From Streptomyces sp. SN-593 (GTDB taxonomy: Bacteria > Actinomycetota > Actinomycetes > Streptomycetales > Streptomycetaceae): a stretch of DNA of 64,000 nucleotides. Position 1 is the stretch's first letter. Every line of letters starts with the position of its first letter. Made by a program: the position numbers and the translations under genes. The stretch spans positions 8,063,501 to 8,127,500 of the forward strand of contig NZ_AP018365.1 of the NCBI RefSeq assembly GCF_016756395.1, read 5' to 3'. The notes below the pieces were generated by a model. It was not told the DNA's origin, searched no databases, and saw only the letters and a program-made list of their open reading frames with translations. This document shows positions 18,813 to 28,424 of the stretch, in pieces.

Positions 18813-19280
18813 ATGACCGGGGAAGAGAGCCGCTACACCCTGCCGGTGCACGTCCACGTCCTGGTGCGCTCGGGCGACCGGGTGCTGCTGCTGCGCAGGT
18901 CCGACCAGCTCCCCGGCGGCGGCCGGTGGCAGTTGCCCGGCGGACACCTGGAGGAGGGCGAGTCGGTACCCGCGGCGGCGGCACGCGAACTCGCCGAGGA
19001 GACGGGGCTGTTCGTCCAGGAGGCGGACCTGCGCTTCGTCCACGCCACCCACTACCGCACCTCCATGGGCGCCGGGCGCCTGGCGCTGTTCTTCCTGGCC
19101 GGGCACTGCACCGGAAGCGTGCGCAACCTCGAACCCGACCGCTGCCGGGAGACGGGGTTCTTCGCGATGGACGACCTGCCCTCCGGCCTGCTCCCCGACA
19201 CGGCCCGGGCGCTCGCCGCCGGGGGCGACGCCTTCAGCACGGCGGGCTGGGACCCCGCGCCGGACCCCGCGCCCCGGTGA
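18813..19280 (+). CDS. Nudix hydrolase
   Basis: Protein of 155 residues with a complete Nudix box: GHLEEGE, then REL and EETG, matching GX5EX7REUXEEXGU. Such enzymes cleave nucleoside or other organic diphosphates linked to X. ATG 18813 follows GGAGGAG. The stop overlaps the GTG start of the HAD phosphatase. Placed next to a polyprenyl synthase and a phosphatase it might act on a prenyl or nucleotide diphosphate in the pathway, but the family is too broad to name the substrate. Confidence 0.88.
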   Translation: MTGEESRYTLPVHVHVLVRSGDRVLLLRRSDQLPGGGRWQLPGGHLEEGESVPAAAARELAEETGLFVQEADLRFVHATHYRTSMGAGRLALFFLAGHCTGSVRNLEPDRCRETGFFAMDDLPSGLLPDTARALAAGGDAFSTAGWDPAPDPAPR

Positions 19281-19906
19281 CCGCCGGTCAGGGGCGGCCG
19301 ACGTACCCGTACGTCCTGGGGCTGGACCTGGACCTCACGCTGGTCGACACCCGGCCGGCCACCCGGCTGGCGCTGCACCGGGCGGGCGGGGAACTCGGCC
19401 TGCGGATCGACGTGGAGCGCGCCGCGGCCGCCACCGGCGCGGCCTTCCGGGACACCGTCCGGCCCTGGGTGCCGCCCGACGCGCTGCCCGCTTTCGCGGC
19501 GGCCTTCCGCCGTGCCTTCCTGACCGAGGGGATCGCCCTGGTGCGCCCGATGCCCGGGGCCGCGCACCTGTGCGCGGCGGTCGGTGCGGCCGGCGGGCGC
19601 TGCGCCGTGGTCACCGGCCGGCGCCCGGACACCGCCACCGCATGCCTGTCCGCCTGTTCCCTGCCGGTCGCCTCGCTGGACGGATCGGTCGTCGGCGCGG
19701 CCAAGGGCGCGGTGCTGCGGCGCCGCAGCGCGCGGCTCTTCGCCGGCGACCACCCGCTCGACATGGTGGCGGCCGCCACCGCGGGGATACCCGCCGTGGG
19801 CGTCACCACCGGTGCCCACGACGCGGCCGCGCTCCGGGCCGCCGGAGCCGACACGGTGGTGCCCTCGTTGCGCGCCCTCCTCGCCCTCCTCCCCACCGAC
19901 CCCTGA
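19277..19906 (+). CDS. HAD-superfamily phosphatase
   Basis: Haloacid-dehalogenase-like hydrolase of 209 residues resembling phosphoglycolate phosphatases. Motif I is DLDLT with the nucleophilic Asp, motif II VVTGR, motif III the Lys in AAKGAV, and motif IV GDHPLD. An alpha-helical cap lies between motifs I and II. It starts at GTG 19277, overlapping the Nudix stop (GTGA), so the two are co-translated. A phosphate-removal role beside the Nudix enzyme is plausible; the substrate is not predictable. Confidence 0.87.
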   Translation: MTAGQGRPTYPYVLGLDLDLTLVDTRPATRLALHRAGGELGLRIDVERAAAATGAAFRDTVRPWVPPDALPAFAAAFRRAFLTEGIALVRPMPGAAHLCAAVGAAGGRCAVVTGRRPDTATACLSACSLPVASLDGSVVGAAKGAVLRRRSARLFAGDHPLDMVAAATAGIPAVGVTTGAHDAAALRAAGADTVVPSLRALLALLPTDP

Positions 19907-20018
19907 AGACGGCGCCGCCCCCACGGCGTCACGCCCGCCCTCGGCGACACCGCGCGGACGACGGCGCTGTGGGCCGTGCGGACCGCCCGCGCGGCCGGCG
20001 CGGCCGTGATTCCCGGGG

Positions 20019-20169
20019 CTGCGCATCGTCGCCACGGGGGCGTGACGCCGTGAACGCCGCGTCCTTCCTCCAGGCCGGCGCGCGGGTGGTCGCCCTCGGG
20101 TCCGCCCTGTCCGACCCGGCGCAGCTCGACCGCGTGGCCGCGCACGTGCGTCGGCCTCAGGAGCGGTGA
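20019..20169 (+). pseudogene. Decayed KDPG/KDG aldolase C-terminus
   Basis: Reading across three frames recovers LRIVATG, then GVTP, then VNAASFLQAGARVVALGSA and a tail, which is the C-terminal end of a 2-keto-3-deoxy-(phospho)gluconate aldolase. The frame changes at 20037-20040 and again at 20048-20050, each like a one-base loss, and a stop (tga 20043) falls in between. Roughly the first three quarters of the gene are missing. I infer a pseudogene remnant at the right border of the biosynthetic locus. The family call rests on pattern memory only. Confidence 0.6.
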
Positions 20170-20191
20170 CCGGGCCGCGGGTCGCGCCCGG

Positions 20192-21061
20192 TCATCCCGC
20201 GTTCCAGTCGGCCCGTCCTCCTTTTCCCAGCACACCAGCGCCCCGGTGCCGCTCGTCCGGGGACATCCCGGCGAAGGAGCGGCGGGCGGCGCGGGCGACG
20301 AGGTGGGGGAGGAGCGGCCGCAGGGGCTCCACCAGGCGCAGCCACGGCGGGGCGTACACCGCGGCCGAGCGGCGTTCGACGCCACGCGCCAGCCACGCGG
20401 CGACCTGGGAGGCGTCGTGCACCCGGCGGGCGGGGCCGGGCTGGTGCCTGCGCAGTTCGCGCAGGACCACGTGGTCGTCCAGTTCGCCGATCATGTCGGT
20501 GCCCGTCCAGTGCAGGTACGCGATGCCGACACCGACCCCGTCCGGTTCCACCTCGGCGCGCAACGCCTGGGCGAACGACTCGACGCCCGCCTTGGAGGCG
20601 CAGTACGCGCTCATCATCGGCGCGGAGCCGAAAGCGGCGGTCGAGGCGACCTGGAGCAGGTAGCCGCGGGTCCGCACGAGCTGCGGCAGGAAGACCCGGG
20701 CGGTGGTCGCGCTGCCGGACAGGTTCACCTCGATCACCCGGTTCCACAGGGCCGCGTCGCATCCGCTGAAGGGACCGGCGACGGCGATCCCCGCGTTGGC
20801 GACCACGACGGAAGCCGGCCCGAAGTGCGCGGCGGAGCTGCGCGCGACCTCCCGCATCGCCGCTTCGTCGGTGACGTCCGCCTCAAGGGAGTACGAGTCG
20901 CCCGGCAGGCTCCGGGCGACCTCGCGCAGCGTCTCCCGCTCCCGTCCGAGCAGCACCACGCGCAGACCGCGGGCGGACAGCTCGCGCGCGACCGCGGCGC
21001 CGACTCCACGGGCCGCTCCTGTGACGACGGCGACCCTCCCGTCCGGGTACCCGGCTGCCAT
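20192..21061 (-). CDS. Short-chain dehydrogenase/reductase
   Basis: Classical SDR of 289 residues: cofactor motif TGAARGVGAA near the N-terminus, NAG in the central sheet, Ser in VASTAAFG and catalytic YCASK. The basic Arg after the Gly motif suggests NADP(H). The N-terminal ATG at 21061 is preceded by GGAGGTGG on this strand; the open frame upstream is a shadow. It faces the aldolase remnant and reads toward the cluster. The C-terminal 60 residues, rich in Arg and Pro, are typical of actinomycete SDRs of unknown substrate. Confidence 0.9.
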   Translation of the reverse strand: MAAGYPDGRVAVVTGAARGVGAAVARELSARGLRVVLLGRERETLREVARSLPGDSYSLEADVTDEAAMREVARSSAAHFGPASVVVANAGIAVAGPFSGCDAALWNRVIEVNLSGSATTARVFLPQLVRTRGYLLQVASTAAFGSAPMMSAYCASKAGVESFAQALRAEVEPDGVGVGIAYLHWTGTDMIGELDDHVVLRELRRHQPGPARRVHDASQVAAWLARGVERRSAAVYAPPWLRLVEPLRPLLPHLVARAARRSFAGMSPDERHRGAGVLGKGGRADWNAG

Positions 21062-21187
21062 CTTCCACCTCCCCGCGCTACCGGCCCGGCGTCGTGCCGC
21101 GCCGGGTCCAGCCGACCACGGCCCCGGGGAAGCGACCGCCCGGCCCGCTCCAATCGAGTGGTCCTCCCGGACGCCGTCGCGGCGGGG

Positions 21188-21273
21188 CGGCTCCGGCGGC
21201 TTGAGCGGCTCCGGTGGCTCCGGTGGTCCCGGCTCCGGTGGCTCCGGTGCTCCGGGTAGCTCCATTGGCTCCG
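21188..21273 (+). repeat. Degenerate GGCTCCGGT 9-mer array
   Basis: About eight imperfect copies of ggctccggt lie in the 285-nt gap between the divergent SDR and the small conserved protein. If transcribed it is not part of either gene. The function is unknown; it may be slippage DNA in the promoter region. Confidence 0.65.
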
Positions 21274-21346
21274 TGCGCCGGGTGCCCGCGGGTGCACCGT
21301 GGCGTGCATGTGCGTAAACCGAGGACGATCGGGCATCGAGGACGAC

Positions 21347-21787
21347 ATGACCGAAGAGCACGCCGCCGGGCCGGACCCCCGCCACCGTCCTCCCGAGGGC
21401 CTCGGCGACGAACTGGTCGAGGCGCTGGGCACCCTCTCCAAGGCCCTGGAGACCGTGGAGCGGGCACGGGGCCGGCTGTACGACTTCCACCAGCTCATGG
21501 GCGGCGCGGACCTCACGCTGGGCAAGGCGGTCGACCAGTTGCGCCAGGCCGGGGCCCGTGCCGAAGCGGACGCGCTGGAACGCGAGATCGTGGGCCGCAA
21601 CGTCCTCCCGGGCATGTGGACGTTCCAGATCGTCGAGGTGTACGACGACTCCTACTACCGGCCGTTCTCCGACCTCGAACGCCAGGTCCGGGAGCGGTTG
21701 GCGGACGGACGCCGCCACCTGTACGAGGCGCGGATGAAGGAGGAGCGCCGCACGCCCGGCCACCCCGACCACACCGCGCGGCCGTGA
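21347..21787 (+). CDS. Conserved actinobacterial hypothetical protein
   Basis: Protein of 146 residues with a helical, charged sequence (DELVEALGTLSKALETVERA, then QLRQAGARAEADALEREIVG) and a conserved-looking WTFQIVEVYDDSYY segment. I have seen similar unannotated proteins in streptomycetes but know no function. ATG 21347 is preferred over the upstream 21299 because it has GAGG just upstream and the extra N-terminus looks non-coding. It stands alone, with 224 nt before the next gene. Confidence 0.75.
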   Translation: MTEEHAAGPDPRHRPPEGLGDELVEALGTLSKALETVERARGRLYDFHQLMGGADLTLGKAVDQLRQAGARAEADALEREIVGRNVLPGMWTFQIVEVYDDSYYRPFSDLERQVRERLADGRRHLYEARMKEERRTPGHPDHTARP

Positions 21788-22011
21788 TCCCGCGGGCCGG
21801 CGCGCCGGTCGTCGCGTGCCGTGCGCCGCGTGTCGCGGGTCGTCGTGGCGGGGCCCCGGGTCCTGCCGACACCGGCGGTCAGGTCCGGTAGGGTGAGCCG
21901 TCATCTTGTGTCGTACAGACATTCGCTGACGGGGAGCCGCCCCGGGCCGAGCCCGCGGGACCGGTTGCCCGCTTTGCCGTGCGTGGACGTTGACGGAAAG
22001 GGGATCCGCCC

Positions 22012-25000
22012 ATGGATGCCACGACAGGCGGCGGGGCCGGCGAAAAGGCCGCCGTGGGCGGGGACAAGGTGTCCGGCGCACCTTCGCGCGGCGCGTACGA
22101 GGCGGACGAGCCCGAGCTCAGGCAGCTCCTCGCGGGTCTGACCGCGGTCCGTGACGGCGACTTCGGCATACGGCTGCCGGACGACGCCGAGGGCCTGCTC
22201 GGCGAGATCGCCGCGGTCTTCAACGGCATGACCGACCAGCTCTCGGTGTTCACCTCCGAGGTGACCCGGGTCGCGCGGGAGGTCGGCGGCGAAGGGCGGT
22301 TGGGCGGACAGGCGCAGGTGTCGGGAGTCGCCGGTGTCTGGCGCGACCTCACCGACTCGGTCAACTTCATGGCGGGCAACCTCACCGGGCAGGTGCGGTC
22401 GATCGCCGAGGTGACCACCGCCGTCGCCCAGGGCGACCTGACCCGCAAGATCGACGTGGACGCGCGCGGGGAGATCCTGGAGCTGAAGTCGACCATCAAC
22501 ACGATGGTGGACCAGTTGTCGTCCTTTGCCGACGAGGTCACGCGGGTGGCGCGGGAGGTCGGCACCGAGGGCCGGCTCGGCGGCCAGGCCGACGTCAAGG
22601 GGGTCTCGGGCACCTGGCGGGACCTCACCGACTCGGTCAACTCCATGGCGGGCAACCTCACCGGGCAGGTGCGGTCCATCGCCCAGGTCGCCACCGCGGT
22701 CGCCATGGGCGACCTGTCGCAGAAGATCCGGGTGGACGCGCGCGGGGAGATCCTGGAGCTCAAGACCACCATCAACACGATGGTGGACCAGTTGTCGTCG
22801 TTCGCCGACGAGGTCACGCGGGTGGCGCGGGAGGTCGGCACGGACGGCCGGCTCGGCGGCCAGGCCGACGTGCGCGGCGTCTCCGGCACCTGGAAGAACC
22901 TCACGGAGTCCGTCAACGTCATGGCGGCCAACCTCACCGGGCAGGTGCGGTCGATCGCCGAGGTGACCACCGCCGTCGCCCAGGGCGACCTGACCCGCAA
23001 GATCGACGTGGACGCGCGCGGGGAGATCCTGGAGCTGAAGTCGACCATCAACACGATGGTGGACCAGTTGTCGTCGTTCGCCGACGAGGTCACGCGGGTG
23101 GCGCGGGAGGTCGGTACCGAGGGCCGGCTCGGCGGCCAGGCCGAGGTCGAGGGCGTCTCGGGCACCTGGAAGCGCCTCACGGAGAACGTCAACGGCCTCG
23201 CGGGCAACCTGACCCGGCAGGTCCGGGCGATCGCCGAGGTCACCAGCGCCGTCGCCGAGGGCGACCTGACCCGGTCCATCAGCGTCGAGGCGTCCGGGGA
23301 GGTCGCCGACCTCAAGGACAACATCAACGCCATGGTCCGCTCCCTGCGCGAGTCCACCCGCGCCAACCAGGAGCAGGACTGGCTGAAGTCCAATCTCGCG
23401 CGCATCTCGGGCATGCTCCAGGGCCACCGTGACCTGTCGCTGGTCGCGGACCTGGTCATGCAGGAACTCGCCCCGCTGGTCGGCGCGCACTTCGGGGCCT
23501 TCTACCTCGCGCAGGACGCCCCCGGCCGGACCGAGCTGGTGCAGATCGCCGGCTACGCGTGCGGCGACGAGGCGCCCCGCCGGTTCCGCTTCGGGCAGTC
23601 GCTGGCCGGACAGGCCGCCGCCGGCCGGCGGACCATCACCGTCGACGACGTTCCCGCCGGCTACGCGACGATCTCCTCCGGGTTCGGGAGCATGGACCCC
23701 GTCTGCCTGATCGTCCTGCCGCTGGTGGTGGAGGACCAGGTGCTGGGGGTGATCGAGCTGGCGTCCGTGCACCGGTTCACGCCCGTGCAGAGGGACTTCC
23801 TCGGACAACTGCGCGAGAGCATCGGCGTCAACGTCAACACGATCATCGCCAACGCGCGTACCGACGAACTGCTGGACGAGTCGCAGCGGCTGACCGCGGA
23901 GCTCCGGGCACGCTCCCAGGAACTACAGGCCCGGCAGGAGGAGTTGCAGTCCTCCAACGCCGAACTGGAGGAGAAGGCGGCCCTGCTGGTCATCCAGAAC
24001 CGCGACATCGAGACCAAGAACCTGGAGATAGAACAAGCCCGCCAGGAACTGGAGACCCGCGCCCAGGAACTGTCGCTGGCCTCCAAGTACAAGTCGGAGT
24101 TCCTGGCCAACATGAGCCACGAGCTGCGCACCCCGCTCAACAGCCTCCTCATCCTCGCCCAGTTGCTCGCGCAGAACCCCGGACGGAACCTGACCGTCAA
24201 GCAGGTCGAGTTCGCCGAGATCATCCACTCGGCCGGCTCGGACCTCCTCCAACTGATCAACGACATCCTCGACCTGTCGAAGGTCGAGGCCGGCAAGATG
24301 GACGTCGCGCCCGAACGGGTGCCGCTGCGCCGGCTGCTGGACCACGTCGAGGTCACCTTCCGGCCGATGACCAGTCAGAAGGGCCTCGGCTTCGAGGTCG
24401 TCACCTCTCCCGGCGCGCCGGTCGACCTGCTCACCGACGACTCACGGCTGCGGCAGATCCTGCGCAACATGCTGTCCAACGCGGTGAAGTTCACCGAGTC
24501 CGGCCGCGTCGAGCTGCGGGTCGAGCCCGCCCCCTCCGACGAGGTGCCGCCGGCGGTGAGCCGGCACGGCGCGGCCGTGGCCATCCGCGTCGTCGACACC
24601 GGGATCGGGATCGTCCCCGCGCAACTGGAGACGATCTTCGGAGCGTTCCAGCAGGCGGACGGCACGACCAGCCGCAAGTACGGCGGGACCGGACTGGGGT
24701 TGTCCATCAGCCGCGAGATCGCCTACCTGCTGGGCGGATCGATCACCGTCGACAGCACGCCGGGCGAAGGCAGCACCTTCACGCTCTTCCTGCCGATCGC
24801 GCGTCCCGACTTCCAGGAGATCACCGCGCCGGCCGCCGCCGCCGCGCCGGCGCCCGGCGCCGTGCCGGTGCCCGCCCCCGCGGCCGGGAGCACCGGTACG
24901 CCCCGAGTCGCGGCCACGCCCGCCCCGGTGCCCGCCCCCGCGGCCGCGGAGCAGTCCGTCCCCCGGCAGCGCCGGCTGCTCGTCTTCGAGGACCAGCCGC

Positions 25001-25827
25001 GGGGACTGCTGTCGATGGTCGCCGAGAGCTCCAAGTCCCACCTCGTGGGCGACGCCTTCGCGTCCCCGGGGGCCATCGACATCGTCGCCGCCGCCGACAG
25101 CCAGGAGGCCGCGTCGGCGCTGGCGGCCCGGCCCTGCCACTGCGTGGTGCTGGACCTGGACATGGCCGACGGCGCCGCGGTGCGCTTCATCGAGGCCATG
25201 GAGGCCGATCCCGCGCTGCGCAGCGTGCCGGTCCTGGCCCACAGCACGCGGCGGCTGGACGCCGAACAGGAGGAGAGGCTGCGTTCCTGGGCGGCGGCCC
25301 GTCCGCTGGAGCGGCTGTCCGGCCTGGACGAACTGCGCGAGCGGATCGCCCTGCACCTGACCGCGGACCGGCCCGGCGACGTGCCGTCCTTCACCAGGGC
25401 GGAGCACGCCGCGCAGCCCGCCCCCGTCCGCGACACCCCCCAGGACGCCGCGCTCGCCGGCCGTACCGCGCTCGTGGTCGACGACGACGCGCGCAACCTC
25501 TACGCCCTCACCGGCATCCTCGAACTGCACGGGATGACCGTGCTGCACGCGGAGAACGGCCGGGAGGGCATCGAGACGCTGACCCGCAATCCGCAGATCG
25601 ACGTGGTGCTGATGGACGTGATGATGCCCGAGATGGACGGATACACCGCGACGGCGGCGATCCGTGCCCTGCCCCAGTACGCCGATCTGCCGATCCTCGC
25701 CGTCACGGCCAAGGCCATGCCCGGCGACCAGGACAAGAGCATGGCCTCCGGCGCGAACGACTACGTCACCAAACCGGTGGACGCCAACGACCTGATGGCC
25801 CGTATCCACCGCTGGCTGAACCGGTGA
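22012..25827 (+). CDS. Soluble HAMP-repeat hybrid histidine kinase
   Basis: Cytoplasmic sensor kinase of 1271 residues with no membrane segment. Residues 35-450 are a chain of HAMP-like units, four of them 92-residue tandem copies (VAREVG...GRLGGQA...). A GAF domain (480-620) and a coiled coil (625-690) follow. The HisKA domain has His703 in [13 protein letters not shown], and the ATPase domain has NAVKF, DTGIGI and [10 protein letters not shown] degenerate receiver follows near 985-1120, then an intact receiver (1155-1271) with phospho-acceptor Asp1202. The architecture resembles fungal group III kinases and Streptomyces paralogues, often linked to osmotic or developmental signalling. AAGGGG precedes the ATG. 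Confidence 0.93.
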   Translation: MDATTGGGAGEKAAVGGDKVSGAPSRGAYEADEPELRQLLAGLTAVRDGDFGIRLPDDAEGLLGEIAAVFNGMTDQLSVFTSEVTRVAREVGGEGRLGGQAQVSGVAGVWRDLTDSVNFMAGNLTGQVRSIAEVTTAVAQGDLTRKIDVDARGEILELKSTINTMVDQLSSFADEVTRVAREVGTEGRLGGQADVKGVSGTWRDLTDSVNSMAGNLTGQVRSIAQVATAVAMGDLSQKIRVDARGEILELKTTINTMVDQLSSFADEVTRVAREVGTDGRLGGQADVRGVSGTWKNLTESVNVMAANLTGQVRSIAEVTTAVAQGDLTRKIDVDARGEILELKSTINTMVDQLSSFADEVTRVAREVGTEGRLGGQAEVEGVSGTWKRLTENVNGLAGNLTRQVRAIAEVTSAVAEGDLTRSISVEASGEVADLKDNINAMVRSLRESTRANQEQDWLKSNLARISGMLQGHRDLSLVADLVMQELAPLVGAHFGAFYLAQDAPGRTELVQIAGYACGDEAPRRFRFGQSLAGQAAAGRRTITVDDVPAGYATISSGFGSMDPVCLIVLPLVVEDQVLGVIELASVHRFTPVQRDFLGQLRESIGVNVNTIIANARTDELLDESQRLTAELRARSQELQARQEELQSSNAELEEKAALLVIQNRDIETKNLEIEQARQELETRAQELSLASKYKSEFLANMSHELRTPLNSLLILAQLLAQNPGRNLTVKQVEFAEIIHSAGSDLLQLINDILDLSKVEAGKMDVAPERVPLRRLLDHVEVTFRPMTSQKGLGFEVVTSPGAPVDLLTDDSRLRQILRNMLSNAVKFTESGRVELRVEPAPSDEVPPAVSRHGAAVAIRVVDTGIGIVPAQLETIFGAFQQADGTTSRKYGGTGLGLSISREIAYLLGGSITVDSTPGEGSTFTLFLPIARPDFQEITAPAAAAAPAPGAVPVPAPAAGSTGTPRVAATPAPVPAPAAAEQSVPRQRRLLVFEDQPRGLLSMVAESSKSHLVGDAFASPGAIDIVAAADSQEAASALAARPCHCVVLDLDMADGAAVRFIEAMEADPALRSVPVLAHSTRRLDAEQEERLRSWAAARPLERLSGLDELRERIALHLTADRPGDVPSFTRAEHAAQPAPVRDTPQDAALAGRTALVVDDDARNLYALTGILELHGMTVLHAENGREGIETLTRNPQIDVVLMDVMMPEMDGYTATAAIRALPQYADLPILAVTAKAMPGDQDKSMASGANDYVTKPVDANDLMARIHRWLNR
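22258..23361 (+). repeat. Four tandem 276-nt repeats in the kinase gene
   Basis: The start of the gaggtcacgcgggtggcg motif recurs at 22258, 22534, 22810 and 23086, exactly 276 nt apart. The first copy is the most diverged, and copies two and four contain stretches over 100 nt long that look identical. Each unit encodes a 92-residue HAMP-type module. Such DNA identity implies recent gene conversion or unequal exchange. Confidence 0.9.
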
Positions 25828-28370
25828 GCGCCGGCCGTGAGGACGGGCCGGACGGCGACCGCGCGGACGGCGTGCTCGTGCGGGACGGCGCGCCCGCGCG
25901 GGAGCAGGAGGCCGCCGACCCCGACGCGCCCTCGGCGGAGTCGGGCCTGGGCCGCCTGACCGCCACCGTGGCCCGGCTGCGCGAGCAGGTCCGCCGTGCG
26001 CACGCCGACGCCGACGGCCGCGCGCTGCTGGAGATGGCCACCGGTGTCCTGGTGGAGCGCCTGCACTGCGGTCCGTCCCACGCCGCGCGGCAGTTGACCG
26101 ACCTCGCGGAGAGCGCCGGGGTCCCGCCGCTCGAACTGGCCGCCGACATCATCGACCAGGCGGCCCAGGACCGGCTCAGCCAGACGGCGCGGGAGTTCCT
26201 CACCCGGCTGGGAACCGAGACGGCGGACGGCCTCGCGGCACGGCCCGGGACGGGGATGCCCGGCGCCGGGCAGGGCGGGGACGGCCCCGGCGCGGCCGTG
26301 GCGACGCCCGCGCTGCGGCTGCGTACCGCGGAGAGCCGCGTCCTGGCCGCCGACGACTGCCAGACGGTCGCCGAGTCCATCCTCGAACACGCGCTGGCGC
26401 CCCTCGGCGCGACGGCCGTCGCCATCTGGGCGACCGGCCCGGGCGCCTCGCTGCGACTCGTCGGCCACGCCGGACTGCCGGCCGAGGAGGCCGGCCTGTG
26501 GCACTACGTGCCGCCCGGCGTGATCAGCCCGGCCATCCAGGCCATGACCGCCCGTCGCCCCGTGTGGATCGACTCGCTGTCCGAGGCGGGCGTACCCTCC
26601 ATCGGCCACCGCAGCTTCCCGGACGGCGGCCGGGTCGCGGCACCGGCCGAGATCGCCGGCCGTATCCACGGCGTCCTGGAGATCTGCTGGCCCGACCGCG
26701 TCGAGCCGCAGCCTCCGCCGATCCACCGGCAGGTCGAGGCGCTGGCCGAACTCGTGGCCCACACCATCGAGACCGTCCCCGCCGACTCCTACGGCGGGAC
26801 CCCCGCCACGCGTGAGGCGCCCGACACCACCGAGTTGATCGACCTCGTCGACGCGCTGCACGACCCGGTGCTGCTGCTCCTGCCGCACCTGGACTCCGCC
26901 GGGCGGCTCGTCGACTTCCGCATCCACCACGCCAACAGCGGTTTCGCCGACCCGGGCGGCCGTCCCCGCAGCCTGATCACCGGCGCCCTGCTGCTGGAGG
27001 CGTACCCGGAGATGGCGGACGACAACGGGCTCTTCGACGCCGTCTCGCGGGTGCACGCCACCGGGGAACCCTTCCGCGACGCCGCCATGCCGCTGACCAC
27101 GGTCGTCGGCCAGGTCCGGGTCCCCACCCGCTGCGACGTCGGCATCACCCGCCACGGCAACGCCGTCGTCCTGGTCTGGCGGGTCGAGGACGAGACCGCG
27201 CGCCTGGCGAACCTGTTGCAGCACGCCCAACGCCTCGGCCGCATCGGCGGGTTCGAGGAGGACCACGTCACCGGCCACATCACCTGGAACAGCCAGCTCT
27301 ACGACCTGTACGACCTGCCGCGCACCACCGCGCCCCTGCCCCTGGACCAGTTGCCCGCCCACACCCACCCGGACGACACCGCCGCCGTCGGCCGCTTCCT
27401 GCGGTCCGTGGTCCACCACCGGCGGCCGACCTCCGCCGCGTTCCGCCTCCAGCGGCCCGACGGGGTCACCCGGTACGTGCGCCTCGTCGCCGAACCGGTG
27501 GTGGACGCCGACCAGCGGCTCGTCGCCGTCCGCGGCGCCTACCAGGACGTCTCGGCCCAGCACTGGACCGAGGTGGCACTGGCCGTCACCCAGGACCAGT
27601 TGGCGCACAGCGAGCAGCAGACCGCCGCCCGCAACCGCCTCGCCAAGCAGCTCCAGCACGCGATCATGCCGCCCGCGCACGAGGGCGTGGACGCCCCCGA
27701 CCTCGACGTGGCCGTGCGCTACCGCCCCGCCGAGGACGAGCACCTGGTGGGCGGCGACTGGTACGACGCGGTGGTGCTGCCGACCCGGCAGGTCCTGCTG
27801 TCCGTCGGCGACGTCGCCGGCCACGGCATCGACGCCGCCACGGGCATGGTCGCCCTGCGCAACGCCCTGCGCGGCCTGGCCGCCACCGGTGCCGGACCCG
27901 CCCAGATCCTGACCTGGCTCAACGTCGTCGCCCACCACCTCACCAAGAACGTGACCGCCACGGCCGTCTGCGCCCTGTACGACCCCCCGACCCGGACACT
28001 GACGTGGGCCCGGGCCGGCCACCTGCCGCCGGTCCACATCCGCGACGGCCGTGCCGCGCAGGTGCCCCTCGCCAACGGCCTGTTGCTCGGCGCCATCGGC
28101 GAGGCGGACTACGAGGAGCAGCAACTGGTCCTGGAACCGGGCGACATCCTGCTGATGTACACCGACGGGCTCATCGAGCGGCGCGACCGTTCGCTCCAGG
28201 AGTCCCTCGACCAGCTCGTGGCCACCGCCGCGCACGCGAGCGAGACCCTCGACCAGCGCCTGGACCACCTGCTGACCCACAGCACCTCCGACACCGACGA
28301 CGACACCTGCATCGTGGGCATCCAACTGCCGCTCGCCGCAAGGGCGTTGGCGGTTCCGACCGCGGGCTGA
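25824..28370 (+). CDS. ANTAR-like/GAF/PAS/PP2C (SpoIIE-type) phosphatase
   Basis: Signalling phosphatase of 848 residues. Order: an ANTAR-like helical segment (about 45-115, ALLEMATGVLVERL), a GAF domain (165-310), two PAS domains (about 335-450 and 460-590) and a C-terminal PP2C/SpoIIE domain with GGDWYDAV, VGDVAGHG, NVTATA, YTDGLIE and DDDTCIV. It starts at GTG 25824, overlapping the kinase stop by 4 nt, with a poor ribosome site, so translation is coupled. It probably dephosphorylates a STAS anti-anti-sigma protein under control of the kinase. ANTAR normally binds RNA, which is unusual for a phosphatase N-terminus. Confidence 0.9.
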   Translation: MSAGREDGPDGDRADGVLVRDGAPAREQEAADPDAPSAESGLGRLTATVARLREQVRRAHADADGRALLEMATGVLVERLHCGPSHAARQLTDLAESAGVPPLELAADIIDQAAQDRLSQTAREFLTRLGTETADGLAARPGTGMPGAGQGGDGPGAAVATPALRLRTAESRVLAADDCQTVAESILEHALAPLGATAVAIWATGPGASLRLVGHAGLPAEEAGLWHYVPPGVISPAIQAMTARRPVWIDSLSEAGVPSIGHRSFPDGGRVAAPAEIAGRIHGVLEICWPDRVEPQPPPIHRQVEALAELVAHTIETVPADSYGGTPATREAPDTTELIDLVDALHDPVLLLLPHLDSAGRLVDFRIHHANSGFADPGGRPRSLITGALLLEAYPEMADDNGLFDAVSRVHATGEPFRDAAMPLTTVVGQVRVPTRCDVGITRHGNAVVLVWRVEDETARLANLLQHAQRLGRIGGFEEDHVTGHITWNSQLYDLYDLPRTTAPLPLDQLPAHTHPDDTAAVGRFLRSVVHHRRPTSAAFRLQRPDGVTRYVRLVAEPVVDADQRLVAVRGAYQDVSAQHWTEVALAVTQDQLAHSEQQTAARNRLAKQLQHAIMPPAHEGVDAPDLDVAVRYRPAEDEHLVGGDWYDAVVLPTRQVLLSVGDVAGHGIDAATGMVALRNALRGLAATGAGPAQILTWLNVVAHHLTKNVTATAVCALYDPPTRTLTWARAGHLPPVHIRDGRAAQVPLANGLLLGAIGEADYEEQQLVLEPGDILLMYTDGLIERRDRSLQESLDQLVATAAHASETLDQRLDHLLTHSTSDTDDDTCIVGIQLPLAARALAVPTAG

Positions 28371-28424
28371 CCCGCGCGGCGGGAGAGCAGGTGTCCGGCG
28401 GTCGGGGCAGGGCAGACGACGGCC

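Noticed and set aside
21901-23808. Minus-strand frames across the kinase repeats
   Set aside because: Repetitive only because the HAMP DNA is repeated; no start site or family.
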